Assembly (NCBI GenBank): GCA_007131125.1
Contig: SLRE01000103.1
Coordinates: forward strand, 1-6,937
Direction: 5' to 3'
Origin: Bacteroidales bacterium
GTDB lineage: Bacteria > Bacteroidota > Bacteroidia > Bacteroidales > UBA7960
DNA: 6,937 nt
Of this stretch, positions 1 to 6,191 are shown piece by piece; the first letter of the stretch is position 1, and every line of letters starts with the position of its first letter. The position numbers were made by a program, and so were the translations under genes. The notes under the pieces are model-generated. The model saw only the letters and a program-made list of their open reading frames with translations, was not told where the DNA came from and made no database searches.

Positions 1-213
1 AAAGCTATCATTGTTGATAAGCTTGGTGTAGATGAAAAAGAAGTAACCCCCGAAGCTAGTTTCACAAACGACTTGGGTGCTGATTCTTTGGATACTGTAG
101 AACTCATTATGGAGTTTGAAAAAGAGTTCAACCTGGCTATTCCCGATGAACAAGCCGAAAAAATCAGCACGGTAGGTGACGCTATTGCTTACATTGAAAA
201 TAACAACAAGTAG
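1..213 (+). CDS. acpP: Acyl carrier protein, 3' part (5' end outside window)
   Basis: Open from the first base in frame 1 to a TAG stop at 211-213, giving 70 residues. Acyl carrier protein is the small acidic cytoplasmic protein that carries growing acyl chains as thioesters on a 4'-phosphopantetheine arm during type II fatty acid synthesis. The arm-attachment motif GADSLD is present, with the serine codon at 85-87. It is followed by the acidic recognition helix (TVELIMEFEKEF) that docks on partner enzymes. The C-terminal part, IPDEQAEKISTVGDAIAYIE, is typical of bacterial ACP. Full-length ACPs are about 78 residues, so roughly eight N-terminal residues are missing on the left. fabF follows 17 nt downstream, the classic acpP-fabF pairing, and the two are presumably co-transcribed. 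Identification is secure; only the start is unseen. Confidence 0.96.
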   Translation, partial: KAIIVDKLGVDEKEVTPEASFTNDLGADSLDTVELIMEFEKEFNLAIPDEQAEKISTVGDAIAYIENNNK

Positions 214-230
214 AACCTAAGCCGTTTTTG

Positions 231-1484
231 ATGAAACTCAAGAGAGTAGTCGTAACAGGACTAGGCGCTCTTACTCCTATAGGCAACACCGTTCCGGAAT
301 ACTGGGACGGGTTGCTTAAAGGTGTTAGCGGTGCGGCTCCAATTACCCGTTTTGATGCTTCACAGTTTAAAACCAGGTTTGCCTGTGAAGTAAAAAACTA
401 TGACCCCAAAGACCATTTCGACCGTAAAGAGGTGAGAAAGTATGACCTTTTCACCCAATATGCCATGGTGTCGACCGAGGAAGCCATAAATGATTCGGGC
501 ATCGACCTCGAAAAAATCGACCCCGACCGTTTTGGTGTAATATGGGGAAGCGGTATTGGAGGGTTGGAAACTTTTTTGCATGAAGTTTCCTCTTTCGCAA
601 AATCAGATGGACCCCCAAGGTTCAGTCCATTTTTTATTCCGAAAATGATTGCAGATATTGCCGCAGGGCATATCTCCATAAAATATGGTCTGAGAGGACC
701 CAACTTTACTACCACCTCGGCTTGTGCCTCAGCTGCCAATGCCCTGGTTGACAGCTTCAACCTTATCCGTTTGGGGAAAGCCGATATTTTCATCAGCGGA
801 GGCTCGGAAGCTGCCGTTAATGAGGCCGGTGTCGGAGGATTCAGTGCCATGCACGCCATTTCGGTGCGCAACGATGACCCCAAAACAGCTTCCCGCCCCT
901 TTGACAAAGACCGTGACGGTTTTGTTTTAGGTGAAGGTGCAGGCACCATCATTTTTGAAGAGATGGAGCACGCACTGAAAAGGGGTGCAAAAATTTATGC
1001 AGAAGTTGTTGGAGGCGGTCTTTCTGCCGATGCCTACCACATGACCAGCCCCCATCCCGAAGGACTGGGCGCCATGAATGTGATGAGGTATGCACTTGAG
1101 GACAACGGGCACAAACCCGAAGAAGTGGACCATATCAACACCCATGGCACTTCAACCCCACTGGGCGATATTGCAGAGCCTAAAGCCATTATTGGCCTTT
1201 TTGGAGAGCATGCTTACAAAATCAGCATCAACTCCACCAAGTCCATGACCGGCCACCTGCTGGGTGCCGCCGGAGCTGCCGAAGCCATTGCAACCATTAT
1301 GGCGGTGAAAAATGATATTGTGCCCCCAACCATCAACCATTTTACCGACGATCCGGAAATTGACAATACGCTGGATTTTACTTTCCACAAAGCCAAAGAG
1401 CGTAAAGTGAACCTGGCACTGAGCAATACTTTCGGATTTGGAGGGCATAATGCATGTGTTGCTTTTAAGAAGTTTACACAATAA
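231..1484 (+). CDS. fabF: 3-oxoacyl-[acyl-carrier-protein] synthase II (KAS II)
   Basis: Cytoplasmic condensing enzyme of type II fatty acid synthesis: it joins malonyl-ACP to acyl-ACP by decarboxylative Claisen condensation, releasing CO2. The 417-residue product has the normal family length. The thiolase-fold catalytic triad is visible: Cys165 in TSACASAAN, His305 in NTHGTSTPLGD and His342 in SMTGHLLGAAG, with the conserved Lys337 just before the last. The C-terminal glycine-rich gate loop (NTFGFGGHNA) is intact, with its Phe near 401. ATG at 231 gives the usual MKLKRVVVTGLG opening. An in-frame TTG directly before it at 228 would add one residue and is less likely. There is no Shine-Dalgarno sequence in the 17-nt gap after acpP. 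The gene sits between its carrier-protein partner and rnc, a common Bacteroidota order. FabB is the main alternative, but the neighbour, length and FabF-like opening favour FabF. Confidence 0.97.
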   Translation: MKLKRVVVTGLGALTPIGNTVPEYWDGLLKGVSGAAPITRFDASQFKTRFACEVKNYDPKDHFDRKEVRKYDLFTQYAMVSTEEAINDSGIDLEKIDPDRFGVIWGSGIGGLETFLHEVSSFAKSDGPPRFSPFFIPKMIADIAAGHISIKYGLRGPNFTTTSACASAANALVDSFNLIRLGKADIFISGGSEAAVNEAGVGGFSAMHAISVRNDDPKTASRPFDKDRDGFVLGEGAGTIIFEEMEHALKRGAKIYAEVVGGGLSADAYHMTSPHPEGLGAMNVMRYALEDNGHKPEEVDHINTHGTSTPLGDIAEPKAIIGLFGEHAYKISINSTKSMTGHLLGAAGAAEAIATIMAVKNDIVPPTINHFTDDPEIDNTLDFTFHKAKERKVNLALSNTFGFGGHNACVAFKKFTQ

Positions 1485-2232
1485 TAATATTTTGCGCTTT
1501 TTTTCATCTTTCTTTGCCGGAAACAAGGCTGCAGACAAAAGCCTTGAGGAGGCAATAAAAAATATTTTCGGCTATTACCCGGGCAATATTGCCTTGTATA
1601 AGCTGGCATTCCGCCACAAATCTCTTCCCGGCCCTGTCAACAACGGGTTCAGGTACAACAACGAAAGACTTGAATACCTAGGCGATGCAGTTTTAGGGTC
1701 TGTGGTGGCTGATTTCCTTTTTAAAAAATTTCCTTTTAAAGACGAAGGCTTTCTTACCGAAATGCGTTCGCGCATTGTAAGCCGCTCCAACCTAAACCTG
1801 CTTTCGCGAAAGCTTGGGTTGGATAAACTCATCCAAACAGGGAAGGAAAACCACATCCCCGGAACATCCGTTCTGGGGGATGCCTTCGAAGCTTTTGTAG
1901 GGGCTTTATACCTTGACAAAGGCTACCGGTTTACCCAGAAGGTAATTGTAACCCAGATTATTCAATGCCACCTGGATGTGGATGAGCTCATGAATAAAGA
2001 GACCAACTTTAAAAGCAAAATGATTGAGTGGGCGCAAAAAGAAAAGAAAAACCTGGAGTTTATCCTTGTCGAGGAAATTGAAAACGGAAAAAGGAGCAAA
2101 ATATACCAGGTTAATTTAATGCTTGATGACAAGCTGATTGGAGAGGGTAAAGATTTTTCCATTAAAAAAGCAGAGCAAAATGCGGCCCGGCAGGCATGGG
2201 AAAGCCTGGGCGAAACCGAAGCCGATGCCTGA
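1450..2232 (+). CDS. rnc: Ribonuclease III
   Basis: Double-strand-specific endoribonuclease that processes rRNA precursors and structured mRNAs. From ATG 1450 the product is 260 residues. The RNase III domain holds the signature NERLEYLGDAVL (about residues 71-82) and the second acidic motif GDAFEAFVGALYLDKG (about 143-158). By alignment with E. coli E38, E41, D45, E65, D114 and E117, the metal-binding and catalytic acids are E72, E75, D79, E99, D144 and E147, so all are present. A double-stranded-RNA-binding domain follows (about 186-254), ending in the typical KKAEQNAARQAWESL helix. The start is uncertain. ATG 1450 overlaps the end of fabF by 35 nt. TTG at 1492 lies 7 nt after the fabF stop and gives MRFFSSFFAGNK, an N-terminus whose length fits Bacteroidota homologues as I remember them. 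The gene is probably co-transcribed with acpP-fabF. Confidence 0.95.
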   Translation: MHVLLLRSLHNNNILRFFSSFFAGNKAADKSLEEAIKNIFGYYPGNIALYKLAFRHKSLPGPVNNGFRYNNERLEYLGDAVLGSVVADFLFKKFPFKDEGFLTEMRSRIVSRSNLNLLSRKLGLDKLIQTGKENHIPGTSVLGDAFEAFVGALYLDKGYRFTQKVIVTQIIQCHLDVDELMNKETNFKSKMIEWAQKEKKNLEFILVEEIENGKRSKIYQVNLMLDDKLIGEGKDFSIKKAEQNAARQAWESLGETEADA

Positions 2233-2250
2233 TTTTTTTCTCCTCCCTTT

Positions 2251-2282
2251 TTTTATTTCTTCTGGTTCATTTACTACTTTTG
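2251..2282 (+). promoter_or_regulatory. Putative Bacteroidota-type promoter for the IPExxxVDY gene
   Basis: TACTTTTG at 2275-2282 matches the TAnnTTTG -7 box used by the primary sigma factor of Bacteroidota at every fixed position. It lies in the 106-nt gap between rnc and the next gene, 56 nt before that gene's ATG, and would start transcription around 2286-2290. A matching -33 TTTG is not evident: the region about 20 nt upstream is only a T-rich tract (2246-2259). The -7 match is directly visible; activity is inferred. Confidence 0.5.
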
Positions 2283-2338
2283 CATGAAACGATCGCCAGG
2301 TTTTTGATTACAGAAACTTTAATTTCCCGATCCGGCAA

Positions 2339-2797
2339 ATGGTAAAAAAGCATTACTTAAAACTGGAGTATGAATCCCCTTTCAGGGTGATGGGGGTTTT
2401 TTGTCCGCAGAAAGACTATCGCTTATGCTGGAACCTGAATCAGTCCCTTGAAACCGACCTGAAAAGATTGCCTGACTTTTCCTACACACCCCACAACCTG
2501 GAGCAGGAAGACCTTTTCTCAGTTTTTCATTACGCAAAACCCCGGCTGAGGCTCTCCTACTACCTTGTTTCCAACAAAGGGAAAAACGGGAAACTTTTTG
2601 CAGAACCCAAAAACCTGGATTTTCTGTTGCTGTTAAAAAACCCGGGCAAACACATTAACCCTGAAGAAGTCATAAGGAAAATCCGGAGCACTCCCATAGT
2701 GCAGGCGGCATTTTTCCTGGACGACAGGCTCGGCAAAAGGGCAAATACCTTTTTTTACGACTTTGAAATGTACCTTACCGAGGTCCCCAAACCCTAA
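2339..2797 (+). CDS. IPExxxVDY family protein (function unknown)
   Basis: A 152-residue, probably cytoplasmic protein with no signal peptide or membrane segment. It resembles the Bacteroidota-restricted IPExxxVDY family, which has no established function and is commonly found beside rnc, and often beside pyruvate kinase. Family-like features are the opening KKHYLKLEY, the block KDYRLCWNLNQSL (about 25-37), and the region of the name motif at 87-95. That region reads FAEPKNLDF here, so only Glu89 and Asp94 of the fixed residues are kept, with similar residues at most others. The C-terminus has VQAAFFLDDRLGKR (about 121-134), matching the usual closing segment. ATG 2339 is the natural start; no Shine-Dalgarno precedes it. 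It follows rnc by 106 nt with a candidate promoter between. Its stop codon overlaps that of the convergent gene. Family assignment rests on remembered motif layout and gene order. Confidence 0.75.
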   Translation: MVKKHYLKLEYESPFRVMGVFCPQKDYRLCWNLNQSLETDLKRLPDFSYTPHNLEQEDLFSVFHYAKPRLRLSYYLVSNKGKNGKLFAEPKNLDFLLLLKNPGKHINPEEVIRKIRSTPIVQAAFFLDDRLGKRANTFFYDFEMYLTEVPKP

Positions 2798-4845
2798 TTT
2801 CCAAGCAAGACTCTTCGGGTAATGGAACTTTCCGAAGTTTTTACCCTGATCAGGTAATAGCCGGTTTCAAATCCAGAAACATCAATCCGGTAAAGGTTTC
2901 CTTCAGGCCGGCCGTAATAAGCAGTGCGGCCGCTGATATCCATTACCCTTACTTCTTTAATCCTGCCCTCCTTCGACTCAATAAAAAGGTTGTGTCCCGC
3001 AGGATTGGGATAAATCTTAAAGTAAGTTGATGAAATAACTGCAGCAGAAACAGGATACAGCAGGGTAATATCAACTTCCACGTCTTCGTTTTCAACAACC
3101 ACCTCACCACCGGAGTCCTCGTATCCGTCTTTGCCCACAAGGTAATCATAAGTGCCGGGGCTTATGTTTTCAAACACATAAACTCCTGCCTCATGTTCGG
3201 TTCCGTCAAAAATGATCCAGGCATCCTGCAAAGGCTCCCCTTGTTCGTTTTCAACATTGAAAGTAACCGTATAAGACGCTGTTTCCTGCAGAAGTGTGAC
3301 ATCAAGGGTGGTGTCCTGCACCAAGAGGTGTTCACCGGCAGTTTCATAATATCCATCCTTGTTTACTTCATACGCATAATTTCCGGCCGGAAGGTCTTCA
3401 AAAACATAAACTCCGGCATCGTATTGTTGTCCGTTGAGCGTAATTGCTGCATCCTGAATGGTGTCGTTGTTTTCGTCAAGCACCACAAAGGTCATTGTAC
3501 AAAAATATTCAACTGTTTCCTGGTATTCATAGGCCCCGATGTCGATGCGGTAGTTTTGAACCCGTGGGTTGCCCGCAAGGTCAGTTTCGGGAAGCAAAAA
3601 CTCACCGGAGTCCGGATTCCCTGCAACAATAGCCGGTGAGTTTTCATCCAGCTGAAAAGGGTGCTCTCCCTGGTTAACAAAAACCGGGTCTTCTTCAATA
3701 CACTCCACAAGCTCCCCGTCAAAACCGGCCCCTCCTATCCCATCAACACCAAACTCAATTACAGAATAGTAAAATTGCGGGTCGGAAGTGGTATCCCAGA
3801 TAAAAACCTGTGAGTCATTAGGAGATGAACCTGCGGTGTTTCCCCAAAATATGGTGTTTTGGATGTTTGGCATTGCACCTTCATTGCAATAGAGCCCTCC
3901 TCCATATCCAGCATGGTTATTGACAATGGTGTTGTTAAACATGTCTCCTTTAAAGGTGAGCATGGCAATGCCTCCACCAAAAAACATGGCATGATTGTCC
4001 ATAAAAAGATTTCCTGAGATGCTGTTAGGAAAAATAAATTCCGATCTCAGTACCCCAAGGCCGCCACCTAGTGGTGCGTCATTGTTTTCGAAAACATTTT
4101 TTACAATATGGGTATTGCAGCTGTCAAGGCTGAGGCCTCCTCCCATTCCTGATGCCCAGTTCCCGGAAAAAAGGTTCTCCCTGATCTCTCCCCTGCCATG
4201 CATGCCGTAAAGGCCTCCTCCATACCCATAGGTTTCTTCCTCGGTGGGGGGATGACCGGCAAAATTTTCAAGAAACTGGTTGTTGGAAAACGTGGGATTG
4301 GCTTCTGAATAGTACGCACCCCCTCCGTTGAAATAAGCATAGTTTCTGAAAAAAGTGCTTCCCTGAATTTCATAAGATCCCCCACCAATAATATATAGTC
4401 CACCACCATGATGCAAGGGAGCAGAAAACGGGGCTTTTGCAAATTCAATGTGGCAGTTTTGGAGGCTTACGGTTGGACCCTTCTGCTGACCCTTATCCTG
4501 TTGTCCAAAAACAAAGATCCCTTTCCAGGCGCCATCCGGCACAAAAATGTTGTACAAGCCTGTGGTGTCATTTACGCTGAAAGTAACAGGATTTTCAGTT
4601 GTGCCGTTGACCTGCAGGGACTCACCTTCCACAAATAACCCATAAAAGCCCTGAAACTCAACATAAACACCGGCTTCAATCTCCAGGTCATACCCGGGAT
4701 TCAGAAAAATATCCCCGATAACGTACACCGTATCGTAATTCCAAATGCCGGAAACCGCCCCTTCCACCTCAATGGTCTGGTTTTTTGATGCCAAAAGCCA
4801 AAACGGGCAAACCAAAAAAATAATAATGGTAAGAAATTTCTTCAT
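2794..4845 (-). CDS. Secreted parallel beta-helix protein with T9SS type A sorting domain
   Basis: A 683-residue exported protein. Order of parts: signal peptide (1 to about 19, MKKF followed by a hydrophobic core ending LLA); a beta-strand-rich parallel beta-helix (about 25-375) with seven GGG turns; a choice-of-anchor-Q-like segment (about 397-442: NSPAIVAGNPD, then DLAGNPR and DIGAYEY); two related beta-sandwich domains of carboxypeptidase-regulatory/PEGA type (about 445-518 and 523-594); and a C-terminal domain (about 606-683) beginning YFKIYPNPAGHNLFIE and ending in strands YYLIRVKT and RRVLLGN, typical of the type IX secretion sorting signal. It would cross the inner membrane by Sec and the outer membrane by the T9SS, then be anchored to the surface or released. 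Beta-helix proteins often bind or cleave polysaccharide, but no catalytic motif is recognisable, so no activity is assigned. It appears to be a single-gene unit: a terminator separates it from the upstream exporter genes. ATG 4845 is set by the signal peptide. Confidence 0.93.
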   Translation of the reverse strand: MKKFLTIIIFLVCPFWLLASKNQTIEVEGAVSGIWNYDTVYVIGDIFLNPGYDLEIEAGVYVEFQGFYGLFVEGESLQVNGTTENPVTFSVNDTTGLYNIFVPDGAWKGIFVFGQQDKGQQKGPTVSLQNCHIEFAKAPFSAPLHHGGGLYIIGGGSYEIQGSTFFRNYAYFNGGGAYYSEANPTFSNNQFLENFAGHPPTEEETYGYGGGLYGMHGRGEIRENLFSGNWASGMGGGLSLDSCNTHIVKNVFENNDAPLGGGLGVLRSEFIFPNSISGNLFMDNHAMFFGGGIAMLTFKGDMFNNTIVNNHAGYGGGLYCNEGAMPNIQNTIFWGNTAGSSPNDSQVFIWDTTSDPQFYYSVIEFGVDGIGGAGFDGELVECIEEDPVFVNQGEHPFQLDENSPAIVAGNPDSGEFLLPETDLAGNPRVQNYRIDIGAYEYQETVEYFCTMTFVVLDENNDTIQDAAITLNGQQYDAGVYVFEDLPAGNYAYEVNKDGYYETAGEHLLVQDTTLDVTLLQETASYTVTFNVENEQGEPLQDAWIIFDGTEHEAGVYVFENISPGTYDYLVGKDGYEDSGGEVVVENEDVEVDITLLYPVSAAVISSTYFKIYPNPAGHNLFIESKEGRIKEVRVMDISGRTAYYGRPEGNLYRIDVSGFETGYYLIRVKTSESSITRRVLLGN
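2797..3030 (-). other. T9SS type A C-terminal sorting domain
   Basis: The last 78 or so residues of the secreted protein. The opening FKIYPNPAGHNLFIE matches the 'YPNP' entry of type A sorting domains. It is followed by V-x-D-I-S-G-R, the L-x-x-IDVSGFETGYYLIRV strand pair, and a basic strand ending RRVLLGN. In T9SS bacteria this domain directs passage across the outer membrane and is usually removed afterwards. Confidence 0.9.
3064..3513 (-). repeat. Tandem duplicated beta-sandwich module (two copies, 228-nt period)
   Basis: Residues 445-518 and 523-594 of the secreted protein are two copies of one module. The clearest shared block is AGVYVFE, starting at residues 477 and 553, exactly 76 residues (228 nt) apart. 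Around it both copies share a DA-x-I core before the block, G-x-Y-x-Y after it, then KDGY, a glycine-containing turn, and a closing D-V/I-T-LL. At DNA level the block is still recognisable at 3394-3417 and 3166-3189. The fold is most like carboxypeptidase-regulatory or PEGA domains, which act as spacers or carbohydrate/protein-contact modules. Confidence 0.8.
3889..4407 (-). repeat. Seven GGG-turn beta-helix coils
   Basis: Inside the secreted protein, the motif G-G-G-[LAI]-x occurs at residues 147, 174, 209, 235, 260, 290 and 315. Spacings are 27, 35, 26, 25, 30 and 25 residues. Between them lie asparagine-rich stretches such as FSNNQFLENFAG and MFNNTIVNNHAG, the usual ladder-and-turn pattern of right-handed parallel beta-helices. 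The longer 35- and 30-residue intervals indicate loops inserted in two coils. The repeats are protein-level and diverged in DNA. Confidence 0.85.
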
Positions 4846-4945
4846 AATGGATGTTGTTTAATTGGGGTTTGATTCTTAGAGATCATGTATCCAGTTAATA
4901 CAGGAGCCAAATGATCCCACAGGAATAATGAGCGCTAAAATAAAC

Positions 4946-4970
4946 AAAAACCCCTGATAAAGGGGTTTTT
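4946..4970 (-). terminator. Intrinsic terminator of the natA-natB operon
   Basis: A perfect inverted repeat. AAAAACCCCT (4946-4955) pairs with AGGGGTTTTT (4961-4970) around a 5-nt loop, and in the - strand direction a T-rich run follows (GTTTATTTT). It lies 26 nt beyond the stop of the permease gene, so it should end the exporter transcript before the secreted-protein gene. Because the stem is flanked by A on one side and T on the other, it could also work from the + strand, although no + strand gene ends nearby. Confidence 0.88.
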
Positions 4971-4995
4971 CTTAAAACAAAATAACCAGTTTTAT

Positions 4996-6180
4996 CTACC
5001 TGAGTATATTGGTTTCTCTTCCAAACCACTTCACACAAAATATTACTGACAGGGTGGCATAGATGATAAGTGAAAAGATGGTAATAAGGAGCAGCGGCAG
5101 TTCTATGGTTCCGGCTACGATTTCTTTGGTGGCGAGGCTGATGTTTACAATGGGGATCACTGCGGTTGCCACGGTGAGTTCCACCCCGGGGATCAGACCG
5201 AAAATAGCCGGAATGATCACCAGAAAAGTTAAAGGGGTGAGAATGCTCTGCGCTTCTTTAAAAGTTTTGGCGTAAATGGTCAATGGGATCATAATACCTG
5301 CAAAGAAAATGGTCAGGGGCAAAAGCATAATCAGCATCAACATTACAAATGTAAGGGTCAGCATACTCCCAACTACGGAGGTAATCACCTCAGGCATTCC
5401 GGCGGTGACCTGAAAGGCCACAAACAAACCAAATATGGCCAGCATGGCTGAAACAATTCCGGTAGCGACAATCACCACCATTTTCCCGACAAGGATCTCA
5501 AACCGGGAAACCGGCGTAGTAAGCAGGGTTTCCAGTGTTTTTCTTTCTTTTTCGCCGGTAAAAAGGTCAATGGCCGGATACATGGCACCCATAAAGCAAA
5601 AAATAACAAAAAGGTAAGGAAGGAAGCCCCCGGCCAGTTTTCCCAAAACTTCCTGTGGGGTGGCCACATTCACAGATTCTATGCTAACGGGCTGAATAAA
5701 TGACTCTTCCAGTTCTTTTGCCAGGATGCGCTCTTTTAAGGTCTGATCGGAAAAGACATCAAGTACGCGATCAATCCGTTCCTTTACAGTAAGTTTGGTG
5801 GCCGAAAAATATACCCTCACGCCTGCACTTTTCATACCATCCAGGTCACGGCTGAAATCCTGTCCGATTACAAGCCCAACCTGCAGGCTGTCGCGGCGCA
5901 CCAGGCGCTCAAGCTCCTCACTGTCTTCAACGGGTACCAGGTTTACTTCTTCCCTTTGCTCAAGGAAAGTCACCAGCCTGTTGCCCGGGTCATGGTCTAT
6001 GATGCCGGTAACCAATGGTCTCTCCTGTTCCCTTTCCATAATGGAGGTTTGCAGGTTGGTAACCAGGGTAAAAATCAGGGGAAAAACCAGGATGGGCACC
6101 ACAATCATCATGATCAGGGTACGGCGGTCGCGCAAGGTGTCCAGGAATTCCTTGGAGGCTATATTGACAATGTTCTTCAT
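4996..6180 (-). CDS. natB: ABC-2 type transporter permease, NatB-like
   Basis: A 394-residue inner-membrane permease of an ABC exporter. Layout: a short cytoplasmic N-terminus (NIASKEFLDTLRDRRTL), a first membrane helix (about 21-43), a large extracytoplasmic domain (about 44-183), then a bundle of about five helices (near 184-206, 229-256, 268-299, 312-347 and 361-384). GEKERKTLETLLTTPVSRFEI (about 209-229) is the conserved amphipathic/coupling segment of ABC-2 permeases. The long outer domain between helix 1 and helix 2 and the ending FGRETNILR fit the NatB/YhaP branch. In Bacillus subtilis NatAB exports sodium; the substrate here is inferred only from similarity and could differ. It starts 11 nt after the ATPase stop, preceded by purine-rich AGAAAAAGAAG without a true Shine-Dalgarno, so the two subunits are surely co-transcribed. 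A terminator follows the stop. Confidence 0.88.
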   Translation of the reverse strand: MKNIVNIASKEFLDTLRDRRTLIMMIVVPILVFPLIFTLVTNLQTSIMEREQERPLVTGIIDHDPGNRLVTFLEQREEVNLVPVEDSEELERLVRRDSLQVGLVIGQDFSRDLDGMKSAGVRVYFSATKLTVKERIDRVLDVFSDQTLKERILAKELEESFIQPVSIESVNVATPQEVLGKLAGGFLPYLFVIFCFMGAMYPAIDLFTGEKERKTLETLLTTPVSRFEILVGKMVVIVATGIVSAMLAIFGLFVAFQVTAGMPEVITSVVGSMLTLTFVMLMLIMLLPLTIFFAGIMIPLTIYAKTFKEAQSILTPLTFLVIIPAIFGLIPGVELTVATAVIPIVNISLATKEIVAGTIELPLLLITIFSLIIYATLSVIFCVKWFGRETNILR

Positions 6181-6191
6181 CTTCTTTTTCT

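Noticed and set aside
398..952. Long open frame on the - strand opposite fabF (184 codons)
   Set aside because: It is fully antisense to a clearly functional fabF, has no recognisable domain, and its composition reflects the codon pattern of the + strand gene.
1152..1609. Two - strand open frames crossing the fabF-rnc junction
   Set aside because: They are antisense to both genes, with no domain and no promoter. They are shadows of codon bias.
2190..2262. Possible terminator after rnc (GGCAT/ATGCC pairing followed by a T-run at 2232-2239)
   Set aside because: The stem is only about 5 bp with a 27-nt interior that does not fold cleanly. The T-run alone is not enough, and the tract may instead belong to the downstream promoter region.
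2284..2307. Seven-codon leader ORF (MKRSPGF) upstream of the IPExxxVDY gene
   Set aside because: Its ATG lies at or before the expected transcription start and has no ribosome-binding signal. It carries no attenuator-like codon run.
3193..3639. + strand open frame of 148 codons opposite the T9SS gene
   Set aside because: It mirrors the repeated beta-sandwich module in antisense. There is no family resemblance and no initiation signal.
4885..4911. Possible promoter for the secreted-protein gene (TTTG at 4911-4908, then TACATGAT at 4889-4882 on the - strand)
   Set aside because: Only three of the six fixed positions of TAnnTTTG match, and no better box is seen in the 150-nt gap, so the promoter cannot be placed.
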